A stretch of 64,000 nucleotides of DNA from Sulfotelmatobacter sp049792875 (GTDB lineage: Bacteria; Acidobacteriota; Terriglobia; Terriglobales; Acidobacteriaceae), in assembly GCA_049792875.1 (NCBI GenBank), contig JBARBI010000014.1, forward strand, positions 1 to 64,000, read 5' to 3'. The notes under the pieces were generated by a model. It was not told the DNA's origin. It worked only from the letters and a program-made list of their open reading frames with translations, and ran no database searches. The position numbers and the translations under genes are program-made. Below are positions 9,275 through 19,099 of the stretch, in pieces (the first letter of the stretch is position 1; each line of letters starts with the position of its first letter).

Positions 9275-10747
9275 CTACGCCTTCATTGGCTCGGCCGTAG
9301 CGGCGGCCGCGGCAGCATGCTGCTTTACCATCTTGTTGCGGGCGGCCCGCAGCTTCAAGAAGCTCTTCGCCTCTTTGTACAGCCGCTTGCGGTCGTTGCT
9401 GTCAAACACCGCCTTCCGCAAAATGCGGTACACGGCCTTCGGGCGGAAATAATACTCGTCATAGAAACGGTGCACGGCCGACATGATGTCATCGGCAGGC
9501 AGCCCCGGATATTGAATCTGGGCGAGCTGATGTCCGCCTTCGTCGACCATCTTGTTGTCGCCGACCATGAAGCCATTCTTCACCGCGTAGTCGTACAACT
9601 CCGTGCCCGGATAGGCGTGCGCCACCGAAACCTGAATGGTTTCGACGTCGAGTTCCTTGGCAAACGCGATCGTATTGTTGATGGTCTCGTGCGTCTCGCC
9701 AGGCAGCCCCAGGATAAAGTCGCCGTGGATCACGAGACCAAGCTTGTGGCAATCCTTCGTGAACTGCCGCGCCCGCTCGATCGTCGCGCCTTTCTTGATG
9801 TTCTTCAGGATCTGCTGGTCGCCGGACTCATACCCCACGATCAACAGGCGGCATCCCGCTTCCTTCATCGCCTTGAGGGTTTCGAAGTCGGTGGTTACGC
9901 GCGAGGTACAGGACCACGTCAAGGCAAGCGGCTTGAGCTTGGCGCAGAGTTCGATGGTGCGCGCCTTCTGAATGTTGAAGGTATCGTCGTCGAAGAAAAA
10001 TTCCTTTACTTCCGGCCACAACTGCCTGGCCTTGGCCATTTCAGCCGCGACGTCGTCACTGGACCTTTTGCGCCACGGATGTCCGCTCAGCGTCTGAGGC
10101 CACAGGCAGAACGTACACTGCGCTGGGCAGCCCCGCGTCGTGTAGAGCGACACATAGGGATGCAGCAGAAACGGCACGTTGTAATTCTTGACGTCCAGAT
10201 CGCGCTTGTACACTTCGGTGACGTGCGGCAGTGCATCCAGATCCTGAAGCTGCGGAGCGTCGGGATTGTGCACGACCTTCCCATCTTTCAGGAACGACAC
10301 GCCGGGAATGTCCGCCAGCGGCTTGCCCTTGGCGTAATCGGTCACCGAGTAGTCAAATTCCTTGCGGCAAATGAAATCGATCTCCGGACAATCGCGAAGT
10401 GATTTTTCCGGCAGCACGGTCACGTGCGGTCCCACAAACGCAATCTTGATCGCGGGATTCGCCCGCTTGATCGCCCGCGCCAGCAAAATGTCACCCGGAA
10501 ATCCCGGTGTCGATGTAAACAGCACCAGGAACTCGTACTCCTTGGCGATGTTGATCGTCTCTTCACCCGACACGTGGTGCGACGGCGCATCCAACAGCCG
10601 CGCCCCCTCCAGCATCCCTGCGGGATAAGCCAACCACACGGGGAACCAGAAACTCTCTATTTCGCGGGTGGCGGGCCAACGGGAGCCGGCGCCTCCGTCG
10701 AAGTTTTCGAACGAAGGTGGATTCAGGAACAATGTTTTTAAAGGCAT
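9275..10747 (-). CDS. hpnJ: Hopanoid-associated B12-binding radical SAM protein HpnJ
   Basis: Member of the B12-binding-domain radical SAM family, 490 residues. The opening KTLFLNPPSFENFDGGAGSR and the body match HpnJ, the enzyme that turns a glucosamine-type bacteriohopanetetrol head group into the cyclitol ether. The N-terminal cobalamin-binding-like domain spans about residues 1-150. The [4Fe-4S] cysteines are Cys207, Cys211 and Cys214 in RGCPAQCTFC. FFFDDDTF and ILGLPGET are typical SAM-barrel elements. A short Ala-rich tail follows residue 475. The usual partners HpnI and HpnK are not in the window. Two EamA half-transporters lie immediately downstream on the same strand and may handle a related lipid. 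Family assignment rests on recognised sequence; the reaction is known from the family. Confidence 0.88.
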   Translation of the reverse strand: MPLKTLFLNPPSFENFDGGAGSRWPATREIESFWFPVWLAYPAGMLEGARLLDAPSHHVSGEETINIAKEYEFLVLFTSTPGFPGDILLARAIKRANPAIKIAFVGPHVTVLPEKSLRDCPEIDFICRKEFDYSVTDYAKGKPLADIPGVSFLKDGKVVHNPDAPQLQDLDALPHVTEVYKRDLDVKNYNVPFLLHPYVSLYTTRGCPAQCTFCLWPQTLSGHPWRKRSSDDVAAEMAKARQLWPEVKEFFFDDDTFNIQKARTIELCAKLKPLALTWSCTSRVTTDFETLKAMKEAGCRLLIVGYESGDQQILKNIKKGATIERARQFTKDCHKLGLVIHGDFILGLPGETHETINNTIAFAKELDVETIQVSVAHAYPGTELYDYAVKNGFMVGDNKMVDEGGHQLAQIQYPGLPADDIMSAVHRFYDEYYFRPKAVYRILRKAVFDSNDRKRLYKEAKSFLKLRAARNKMVKQHAAAAAATAEPMKA

Positions 10748-10951
10748 ATTGAGTGTTCTTTATTCTAGCATTCGGACAAGGGTTGACCCGTATTTCTGCA
10801 GGTTCCCCAAATCCCCAGGACATGACCTAAACGCTTGATTGCAATGTACTAGCTCTGCGGACAAAAAGGAACGCTGTTGGGGTGAATGTGCTGTTGGATG
10901 CAGTGAAGCGGGGAAAAGGTGCTGCGAGCGGGGAGGCTTCGGGCGAAAGAA

Positions 10952-11713
10952 CTATTGGGCTTCGCTGTTAGCCGGAACGCGGAAAGTCAGGCCGCGGTCA
11001 TCGTTGGCCCTAGAGGTGGCCGTAAGGTCGAGATCCGAGAGTGGAATTTTCTGGGTGTGTTGGGGAGCAAAATTCCAGAGCGTCTGCCCGACGATCGCGT
11101 AGTTTCGTACTTCCAGTTTGTGCTGATCGCGGAAGATTAAGACGGTCTCGGGCACAGCGCCTTCTGGCTCGGGCGGAGCGGGCGTCGAGCGAGCATAATG
11201 ATCGCGATCATTGCCATACTCGTCCCGATAATCCTGATCTTGCTGGCGGCGCATTCGCTGCTCATCCCAGTTCTGCGCGTTCATCTCACTGGCCATGGCA
11301 CGGTCGCGCTCGTCGTCCGCATCGTAGGAAGAACTGGAATCCCCCCACCAGTACGGGTCGTAGTAACCACCGTACGCCCATGGATAGTAGTTGCCGTAGC
11401 CGCCGCGACAGGAGTAACCGTAACAGTAGTTGCGGAATCCGTAGTTGTAAAAGCGATGGCCGTGGAATCCGTTGTGCAAGAACGGTTGCTGCGAGAAGTT
11501 GTGGTGCACGGATGAAGGAGCGTGCGAAAAATTACGCGACACGCTCGCGCCAGAATGCATTCCACCGGAGATGTGGCCGCCACCGACATGGCCGCCGGTG
11601 AAGGCGCCGGCGTGGCCACCACTAAAGCCAGCGTGTCCACCTCCGCCGTGCTGCGCCCAGAGGGGCAGCGCCAGACAAACAGCGAACGCCGCTATGGGCA
11701 TCAGGCGACGCAT
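10952..11713 (-). CDS. Secreted Gly/His-rich protein of unknown function
   Basis: A 253-residue exported protein. The signal peptide ends near residue 20 (LPLWAQ). Residues 21-80 are Gly/His/Ser-rich (repeats of GGH), residues 85-125 are Tyr/Gly/Trp-rich, then comes an acidic, Arg-rich hydrophilic segment (about 128-175). The C-terminal domain (VLIFRDQHKLEVRNYAIVGQTLW) is compact and looks conserved. That C-terminal block is common in secreted acidobacterial proteins and may bind a ligand or the envelope. The His-rich part could bind metal. No known function was recognised. Confidence 0.7.
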   Translation of the reverse strand: MRRLMPIAAFAVCLALPLWAQHGGGGHAGFSGGHAGAFTGGHVGGGHISGGMHSGASVSRNFSHAPSSVHHNFSQQPFLHNGFHGHRFYNYGFRNYCYGYSCRGGYGNYYPWAYGGYYDPYWWGDSSSSYDADDERDRAMASEMNAQNWDEQRMRRQQDQDYRDEYGNDRDHYARSTPAPPEPEGAVPETVLIFRDQHKLEVRNYAIVGQTLWNFAPQHTQKIPLSDLDLTATSRANDDRGLTFRVPANSEAQ

Positions 11714-11883
11714 ACGCCGCTATTATAAGCCCAGAAAGCAAGTAAAGGGATCGGCATTTTGACATTTTCGGTCGCAAACGGGAGAGCTCCCCCTCGGCTT
11801 GCGTCTTTTTGGCAGACTCTGGGCCAGCTGGGAGATGCATCTTGCGCGGCTTGGTGGCGCCATACAGGCCTACTTTTTGCAGT

Positions 11884-13458
11884 CTACTTCTTTCTTTTCT
11901 TCGCCTTGGCTTTTTGCGGTGGCGATTTATGGGTGGGCTTCTTCGCCGGCTTGGCGGCGGGTTTCGAGGGCTTGGTCGCCGGTTTGACGGGCTTTGACTT
12001 TTCCGTTGCTTTCGCGGACGGCCTTACGGCTGGAACTGGGGGCGGCGCGAGTGGCGGAACCGGGGCACCGGCCTTTCCCTTTTTCCCCTTGGGGCCAGGC
12101 TTCCCTGCTGCGGCTGTTGGGGGAGCCTCGGCAGCTGCCTTGGCGGCCCGTCCGCGCCTCGGAGCGGGGGGTGGAGGTGGAGGTGGAGGCGCGAAGGGCT
12201 TCAGGAACTTCAGCGTTTCGGTGCGGGAGCGCAGCTTTCCGTCGAGCAAGAGCATGAAGACGTCATGCGCAAGCTTGGGATACACAGGCAATTGCGGGGT
12301 AATCAGCAGCTCCGTCATTTCGGGCAGTGGAATCTTCTGCTGTAGTTGTCGCCACTTGGTGAGGTAGTTCTTGATCTTCTGCTCGACCGATTGCTGTTTG
12401 GCGGTTACTGCAAGGAACAACACCATTTCCGGGCGGGCGGCGGTGAGCAATTGCCAAGTGCGAGAAGGAGTAGCTGCCTCCTTCCCCATGAGGCGCTTGG
12501 CCAATTCCTTGGCGTGATCTTCAATATCGCGCCAGGCCTCAACCAGGTCCTTGCGCGGAATCAGCCTCTGGATCTCCGAGACGTCTTTGTCGGAGAAGTG
12601 CGAAGTCAGGAAGTACATAACGGCAGGTCCCGCGTCGGGAGTGTAGCCCATGTCAACCATCTGCTGGCGGGTCTTCATGAGCTGGCTGATGCCGTTGGTG
12701 TCAACCTTGGCGACGGTCCAGTGACCGTGGAGCACGTCGAGCCAGCCTTCCTTCTCGAGCATTTTGACGACGTGAAGGGGATCGTCTTCGTGCGCCAGAG
12801 CCGCGATCTCGTGCCCGATCGATGAGCGCAAGATGTGGGCGATGTACTTCCCTTCTTTGGCCGCGTCGTAGCGGGCCTGGGTGCGCTCTTCCAGTTGCCA
12901 ATGGAAGCGGGCCGCGAAACGCGTGGCGCGGATGAGGCGCGAAGGATCTTCGAGGAACGAGTAGTTATGGAGAATGCGGATGACCTTGGTCTCGATATCG
13001 GCTACGCCGTTGAAGGGATCGAGCAGGAGGCCGCGAGATCCTTCGTTGAGCGAGAGCGCCATGGCGTTGACGGTGAAGTCGCGGCGGCGCAGGTCGTCGT
13101 GGATGGTGGCCGGCGTCACGACAGGCGGCTTGCCCGTCTTCTCGAAGATCTCGGTGCGCGCCATACTGATTTCGGCGCGGGCATTGCCCGGCAACGAGAT
13201 GAAGATGGTGCGGTTGTCCTCCTCGACGGCGGTGATTTTCGCGCCGGCTTTTTCCAGGTCTTTTTGCAGCTTGAGAGGGTTGCCCTGGACCGTGAAATCC
13301 AGGTCACGGATGGTGAAGCCGCTGATGATGTCGCGGATGGCGCCGCCGGTGAGGTAAAGATTCATGCCCGCCGCGCGCGCTACGTCCTGTACCAGCCCGA
13401 CGCCCTTGAGTTGGTCCGGCGTCAGCCGGATTTCCATGGTGTAAATGTAGTCAGCCAT
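11884..13458 (-). CDS. CCA tRNA nucleotidyltransferase (poly A polymerase family) with long basic tail
   Basis: Class II nucleotidyltransferase of 524 residues that adds or repairs the 3' CCA end of tRNAs, or a poly(A) polymerase-like relative. The catalytic head has LYLTGGAIRDIISG and the metal-binding Asp pair in IRDLDFTV near residue 54. RRRDFTVNAMAL and EDPSRLIRATRFAARF are the family neck motifs. The catalytic and body domains end near residue 395. The last 125 or so residues are low complexity: a polyproline stretch, then Ala/Pro/Lys repeats ending in KAKKRKK. Such tails are not part of the family core and may hold RNA. The start at 13458 is followed directly by plausible sequence; an internal Met at residue 7 is an alternative. 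Confidence 0.88.
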   Translation of the reverse strand: MADYIYTMEIRLTPDQLKGVGLVQDVARAAGMNLYLTGGAIRDIISGFTIRDLDFTVQGNPLKLQKDLEKAGAKITAVEEDNRTIFISLPGNARAEISMARTEIFEKTGKPPVVTPATIHDDLRRRDFTVNAMALSLNEGSRGLLLDPFNGVADIETKVIRILHNYSFLEDPSRLIRATRFAARFHWQLEERTQARYDAAKEGKYIAHILRSSIGHEIAALAHEDDPLHVVKMLEKEGWLDVLHGHWTVAKVDTNGISQLMKTRQQMVDMGYTPDAGPAVMYFLTSHFSDKDVSEIQRLIPRKDLVEAWRDIEDHAKELAKRLMGKEAATPSRTWQLLTAARPEMVLFLAVTAKQQSVEQKIKNYLTKWRQLQQKIPLPEMTELLITPQLPVYPKLAHDVFMLLLDGKLRSRTETLKFLKPFAPPPPPPPPAPRRGRAAKAAAEAPPTAAAGKPGPKGKKGKAGAPVPPLAPPPVPAVRPSAKATEKSKPVKPATKPSKPAAKPAKKPTHKSPPQKAKAKKRKK

Positions 13459-13833
13459 TCGCTTTGAAGCGGCGGTCAGGACCTTTTTTCGGGTGCGATT
13501 TCAAGGTGAAATCGCGACCAGGGGAGGGCCGACGTGCCAAATTTTCCACAAGATTTCCACAGCCTCAGGGACCGCACAATCCAGCCCCCCAGCCACCCGG
13601 ACGCAAGTGGCTAAATACAAAGTACTTATGCGAAGTGGAAACTTTGTGGCAAGCTAAAGAAAATAACACAACGTTAACATTTTGGCTACTGCCAAGGCAG
13701 ATTCTGGGAGTTTGCGGCGAAATAGTGCGAGAATCAGAATCGGCTTCCGGCTACCGGCTTTCGCGATTCCCGGCGCCCGTATGAGTTTTGATTTGGCGGA
13801 AGCCGGAAGGCGAGAAGCACAAGCCCCACTCTC
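13459..13833. other. Non-coding region between divergent genes
   Basis: A 375-bp gap. It holds an AT-rich stretch at about 13610-13690 in otherwise GC-rich DNA, likely promoter DNA. There is also a 9-bp inverted repeat CGGCTTCCG (13741-13749) and CGGAAGCCG (13797-13805) in the probable leader of the downstream gene. Two TTTCCACA words near 13542-13562 resemble DnaA boxes only weakly. No ORF or RNA family was recognised. Confidence 0.5.
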
Positions 13834-14313
13834 ATGCCCTCAACGCACAAGAAAGTGATCGTTCGCAAGATGGACCGGGACACGGTTTCGGGTTACGTGT
13901 CGCCGTCGCAGTTCGTCCACGAGGGGAAACTGGAACTTCTGAACACCTCGGGCACAGTGATTTCCATGGACCTGCGCGAGATCAAGGGCGTGTATTTTGT
14001 GCGGGAGTTCGGAGACTCGGAGTCGCTGACGCGCAAGACATTCACCTCCCGTCCGCGGTCGGAGGGCCTTTGGGTGCGACTGCGGTTTAAGGATAGCGAG
14101 ATTCTTGAAGGTCTGATGCCGGCTGATCTGACGCAGACCACGCCCGAGGGATTTCTGGTGAACCCTCCGGACCAGCGGTCGAACACGCAAAGAATCTTTG
14201 TGCCGCGGACCGCGCTGGAATCCCTGACGGTGCTGGCGGTGATTGGGGCTACGCGGCGGACGCGGCGTGGCGGGGCGCAGGATCAGCGGCAAGTGCCGAT
14301 GTTTGAAGAATGA
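13834..14313 (+). CDS. Conserved small cytoplasmic protein of unknown function
   Basis: A 159-residue soluble protein without signal or membrane segments. It opens with MPSTHKKVIVRKMDRDTVSGYV. A beta-rich core follows, with two similar halves: GKLELLNTSGTVISMDLREIKGVYFV and LRFKDSEILEGLMPADL. The second half ends in ILVN/VPRTALESLTVL-like sequence. Proteins of this kind are common in Acidobacteriota and look like a small beta-barrel regulatory or binding domain, but I cannot name a function. The tail RRTRRGG is basic and possibly nucleic-acid binding. It is convergent with the HAF-repeat gene. Confidence 0.7.
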   Translation: MPSTHKKVIVRKMDRDTVSGYVSPSQFVHEGKLELLNTSGTVISMDLREIKGVYFVREFGDSESLTRKTFTSRPRSEGLWVRLRFKDSEILEGLMPADLTQTTPEGFLVNPPDQRSNTQRIFVPRTALESLTVLAVIGATRRTRRGGAQDQRQVPMFEE

Positions 14314-14327
14314 TCGGGCGGTTGGAG

Positions 14328-14354
14328 GGCGCAACGACCCTAGAGTCGTGCGCC
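14328..14354. terminator. Hairpin between convergent genes
   Basis: GGCGCA-A-CGAC pairs with GTCG-TGCGCC, a 10-bp stem with one bulged base and a 6-nt loop, 15 bases after one stop and 9 bases before the other. It could end transcripts from both sides. No strong T-run is present on either strand. Confidence 0.5.
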
Positions 14355-14362
14355 TTCGTCCT

Positions 14363-15439
14363 CTACTGCGGCGTAAGCAGGAAGGCGTGGTTGTGGCCGC
14401 CCTTGGTACCGTAGCCAGTGATCTGGCCAACGTTGTTGATAGCGTTGGCGTTGATCAGCACCCAACCGGACGTAGAGGGAATCAGGGAGTTGAGATCCTT
14501 CATGCCTCCCGTAGAGGTCCAGACCATGGCGTGGGCGGCATTGTTTGAGAGGTTGCCGTAACCGACGACTACATTGTCGTCATTGACGCTGAATGCCATG
14601 CTGTAGGTGCCACCGCGGATTACTCCCAGGTCTCGAATCTTGCCCTCGGTGTTCCACAAGACGGCATGCCAGTGGCCGCCCGTACGGGTACCGTCGGATT
14701 GGCCGACAACTACTCCTGCGGTGTTGATGGAATTGGCAAGACTGGTGACGCCGCCCGGGAGCGTGCCCAAATCTTTCATCGTGGAACCGTTCCAGAGGAA
14801 TCCGTGGGAAGTGAAAGGCGGACCGTAGCCGAACACAGACTCGCCTACGATGTATCCGTTATCGTTGATGTCGAGGCCCGCGGTAAAGATCGCCTTGGGC
14901 AGAGCACCCAGATTTTTGATTTTCTTGTTGTTCCAACTCGTGGCCTTGACTAAACCGTTGCTGAGGAAGGAATCGCCGGCAACGACACCCGCGGAGTTCA
15001 CTTCAAAGGCGGAACTGGAAGAACCACCAGAAAGCGTGCCGAGGCTGACCATGCCCGTAGCAGCGGTCCATTGAAAGGCGACGAAATTCGTCGCGGGCTG
15101 ACCCTTAATGTTGGAATAGCCGACGATCATGTCGGAGTCGTTGATGCCGGTCGCGCCGCTGACGGTGCCGCCAGAGAGCGTTCCCAGATCCTTCATGCCG
15201 CTGGCCCTGCTCCAGTAAAACGCGTGTTGCCCAGCGACCAGTCCGGTGCAGGGATAGCCCTCCACGGTTTGCGTGTCGGAGCAACCGACGACGTCGCCGA
15301 GGTTGTTAATCCAGAAACCGCTGCTTTCGTTGTCGCCTTTGAGCACGCCGAGATCGGAGATGGTGTAGGTCTGTGCCGCCCCCAGCGCGGCCGACGCCAA
15401 AACAAGTGCCACCCACATCCCCGCGATCCTGATTTTCAT
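14363..15439 (-). CDS. Secreted HAF-repeat protein
   Basis: Exported protein of 358 residues built of about seven HAF-type repeats. The signal peptide ends near residue 22 (GAAQ). Units of 40-55 residues carry a short aromatic strand followed by DLGTL or a variant (DLGVL, SLGTL, NLGAL, DLGVI) and a segment ending in VVGYS or VVGQS. The repeats probably fold as a beta-propeller-like extracellular module. The substrate or partner is unknown. It ends HAFLLTPQ, itself part of a HAF unit. The gene lies divergent from the large sedolisin, with 286 bp between starts. Confidence 0.82.
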   Translation of the reverse strand: MKIRIAGMWVALVLASAALGAAQTYTISDLGVLKGDNESSGFWINNLGDVVGCSDTQTVEGYPCTGLVAGQHAFYWSRASGMKDLGTLSGGTVSGATGINDSDMIVGYSNIKGQPATNFVAFQWTAATGMVSLGTLSGGSSSSAFEVNSAGVVAGDSFLSNGLVKATSWNNKKIKNLGALPKAIFTAGLDINDNGYIVGESVFGYGPPFTSHGFLWNGSTMKDLGTLPGGVTSLANSINTAGVVVGQSDGTRTGGHWHAVLWNTEGKIRDLGVIRGGTYSMAFSVNDDNVVVGYGNLSNNAAHAMVWTSTGGMKDLNSLIPSTSGWVLINANAINNVGQITGYGTKGGHNHAFLLTPQ

Positions 15440-15725
15440 GAATCCCCCAAGACTCGTTGATCGGGCTTCAGTATGCCATCAAGTTGAGCGTTGCAGGCAA
15501 TCACTAGTACAGCCAGGGAGCACGGGAGTAACTCGTTGGGGCAACAGCAGAACGAAGGACGGTTGGAAATCACCGGAAATGCGTTGAAATCGCGAGAGAG
15601 TTGATGTAGCGTACGGAGTCCACGCAGGCTGTGAGCCTGTCAACGAGAACGATCGGGCCTCCCTCCTTCCCTTGTCCCATCGGCCTCCGGTGGGTGTTTC
15701 CATCTCGATCAGAGGTGTGTTCGCT

Positions 15726-18700
15726 ATGCGTGCGATCCTGGTGTCGTGTTCCGATGGTCCGTTCCCCGCGATCAGACGCACTGTGATCGCAGCCGTGGTC
15801 GCCACGTTCTTGACCTGTGGAACGACGGCAGGGCAGGAATCGGCACCCGCAGTAGCGGTCACCCGGCGCCCGTTGATCACAGAGATAGTGGACGAGTCAC
15901 GGCTCACGACACTGAAAGGCAATACACACCGTTTGGCGCGGCCTGAGTTCGACCTGGGCACAGCGCCGGCGAACCTCAGCATGGATCGGATGCTGCTGGT
16001 TCTGAAACGCAACCCGGAGCAGGAGACCGCATTGCGCAAACTGCTCGACGATCAGCAGGACAAAGCCTCGCCCAGCTACCACAAGTGGCTGACTCCGGAG
16101 CAACTTGGAAAGCAGTTCGGCCCCAGCGACGGCGACATGCAGGCAATCACGGGCTGGCTGCAGTCGCATGGATTCCAGGTGGGAACGACCAAGGGCCGTA
16201 CGGTGCTGGAATTTTCGGGCTCGGCCAGCCAGGTGAGGGAAGCATTTCATACTCCGATTCATAAATACATCGTCAACGGCGAGCAACACTGGGCAAATGC
16301 CAGCGATCCGCAGATTCCGACGGCGCTAGCGCCGGCTGTGGCGGGGGTGCTGACGCTGCATAATTTTCTGAAGAACCCGCACCTGCGCATGGTGAAGCAG
16401 CGGGTCGCGGCAAAGATCCGGCCGGGGAAATCGCCAGAACTTACATTTAGCGATGGAACCCACGCGCTCGGTCCGGCGGATTATGCGACGGTTTATAACA
16501 TCAACCCTGTCTACAATGCGGGGGATTCCGGACAGGGCGTCCAGATCGCGGTCATCGGGCGCAGCAATCTCTACGCCGGCACCCAACCGGGTCAGGATGT
16601 CCTCGACTTTCGGCAGAATTTCCTTCCTTCCTTCGGTGCCGGAGGTTTTCAAGTGACCCTCAACGGACCTGATCCGGGAGACCTTGGAGGAGGCGAAGAG
16701 GCCGAAGCCACGCTCGATACCACGTGGGCCGGCGCCATTGCTCCCGGGGCCTCGGTGAATCTCGTTGTTTCTGCTTCAACCAACACAGCGGATGGGATCG
16801 ACCTCTCTGAGGTCTATATCGTCGAAAACAATCTCGCTCCGGTCATGACGGAAAGCTTTGGTAGCTGCGAAGCACTCAGCACGAATGCTCAAGCGATGGG
16901 AGTGTCTGCGTTGGCGGAGCAGGCGGCGGTACAGGGCAGTACCAACTTGGTCTAGACCGGGGACAACGGCGCTGAAGGAAGTGACGACCCAGGTTCGGAG
17001 ACGGTGGCAACGGGCTCAGTTTCGGTCAACTTGCTCGCCTCCACGCCGTTTAATGTCGCCGTGGGCGGAACTGTTTTTAACGAAAACGGTAATCCAAGCG
17101 TTTACTGGAGCGCGACCAACACAAATCAGGAAAGCGTGATCTCCTACATCCCAGAAAATGTCTGGAATGATAGCTGCCTGGCGTCGAATTGCGCCAATCG
17201 CGCCAACATCGTGGCCGGCAGTGGCGGAGCGAGCATGTTTTTCAGTAAGCCGTCCTGGCAGGCGGGAGTCACCGGAATTCTCGACGACAACTGGCGCGAC
17301 ATACCGGATGTATCGTTGACCGCCGCGGATCATGATGGCTACGTACTCTGCCTGGAAGGCTCCTGTGTGCCTAACACGCAAGGGCAGTTTTACATCTACG
17401 TCGTAGGTGGCACATCGGCATCGACGCCGTCTTTCGCAGGCATCATGGCTCTGGTCGTGCAACACATGGCCTCTCTGAACCCTAACCAAATTCCCAACCA
17501 AGGCCCGGCTAGCTACGTTTTGTATCGTTTGGCTGCTTCCGAGAATGCAACTCTGGCCCAGTGCAATGCTTCCAGCGCAACTCCTGAGCCCGCGAGCACC
17601 TGCGTCTTTAACGACGTGACCGTCGGGAACAATGCGGTGCCCGGAGAGCTCAACTACGGCCTGAGCACCGCCGATTTTCAGGCCGGCGTGGGGTACGACC
17701 TAGCAACCGGGCTAGGCTCGGTCAATGTTGCAAACTTAGTCAATCAGTGGAGTTCCGTCACTTTCAGCCCCACCGTGGCGACGCTAGCTCTCACTCCCAT
17801 GGTCAACATCACGCATGGATCAGCGGTCAACGCGAATATCGCGGTTTCACCCAGCAGCGGGAGTGGCACACCAACCGGCGATGTCACGCTGATGGCCGAG
17901 AACGGACCGATCGATTGCTTTGGCAACATCGCTGCCGCAGACGGCCGCACCTTGCTCAATGCATCCGCCGTGTTCCAGACCTATGTATTGCCGGGTGGCG
18001 GGCCTTACTGCGTCTGGGCGCACTATGCCGGCGATGCAATTTACGCTCCCAGTAATTCCAATAGCGTCCAAGTAACGGTGAGTCCGGAGCCAAGCACGAC
18101 GACCTTGTCGGTGCTTTCGTTTGATGCCCTGGGGAATCCGTTGCCATTCACAAGCGGTCGCTTTGGCAGCTTCGTCTACCTGCGAGCAGATGTGGCAGGA
18201 CAGTCTGGCCATGGCGTACCCACCGGATCCGTTGCTCTCACCGACACTTTTGGCGCTATTCCGGGAGGGAGTTCCTTCGCTCTGACTGGTGGAGAGAGTT
18301 TGAACAGCGGGAGTAACACGGCGACTCCTAATGGGGTCTTAAGTTTCGACACTGGGACGCACACCATCTCGGCGACCTACAGCGGAGACTCCAGCTTCAA
18401 CCCAAGCAGCTCAACTCAGCCCCAGTCATTCACCATCACGCCGGGTTTCTTCGCCGCGATTCCATCGACGCAGGCGACGGTGCTGATTTCGGCTCCCGGT
18501 GGTTCCGGGACGACGTCGGTCAGCATCTCTAATTCCACGGGATTCAGCGGGACGATCAGTCTTGGCTGCTCCGGCCTTCCCTCTGAGGCAACCTGCACTT
18601 TTACTCCGCCCACGATTGCAGCGAACGGCAGTCTGAACTCAACGACTGCTGGGATTCTCGTGAGCACGAAAGCGCCTACGCCGGCTGCGCTGGCGCTCAA

Positions 18701-18974
18701 GCGTGGATTCTTCGCCGCACAGTGGATGATGGGGATCGGTCTGCTCTTCTCCTTGAGTCTAGTTGGCGGGAAGCAGCGCCGTGCAGGCGGACTCTGCATA
18801 CTCCTCACGCTGGTGCTCGTGGTTTTGATCCCAAGCTGCGGAGGAGGGGGCGGAGGAGGAAGCCAGGCACCGCCTCCCAACCCAGGAACGCCCACAGGGG
18901 TCTACAACATGGTGGTTTCTGCAACCAGCGGCTCGACGGTGAGCAAGAGCGGGTTTCTGTTGGTGGTGCAATAG
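15726..18974 (+). pseudogene. Sedolisin (S53, kumamolisin-like) interrupted by an in-frame amber codon
   Basis: Secreted serine-carboxyl peptidase with a pro-domain. Signal peptide, then the prokumamolisin activation domain (LSMDRMLLVLKRNPEQE to about residue 200), then the catalytic domain with Glu327 and Asp331 in EATLD, Asp413 in GDNG, and Ser564 in GGTSASTP. Codon 410 (16953-16955) is TAG within the otherwise conserved block that reads LV-stop-TGDNG; the family usually has VSTGD or VSSGD. The frame is unbroken before and after. After the peptidase come Ig-like repeats (about 680-930), one membrane helix near 1000, and a Gly/Pro-rich tail. As written, only the first 409 residues would be made, without Ser564. 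It could be a nonsense mutation (TCG to TAG), a sequencing error or, less likely, readthrough. The start at 15726 gives a better signal peptide than the upstream 15672. Confidence 0.85.
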
Positions 18975-19099
18975 ACAAAGCGTCCGAGCCGCGGAAACAC
19001 ACGTCCCCCGGCAAGCTAACCGGGGCGCCGACCGCAGCGGTTGACGCGTTCCCGCCGCGTCCGTGGTGTTACGATCTATTCGACGTCGCCTAATCACCC

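Noticed and set aside
9317..10402. Plus-strand frame of 361 codons antisense to hpnJ
   Set aside because: HpnJ is clearly the coding strand; the opposite frame is a composition artefact.
13542..13562. DnaA-box-like words in the cca intergenic region
   Set aside because: Only two weak matches and no dnaA, dnaN or replication gene nearby.
16953..16955. Selenocysteine or pyrrolysine readthrough of the sedolisin codon
   Set aside because: The codon is TAG not TGA, the expected residue is Ser, and nothing in the window suggests amber suppression.
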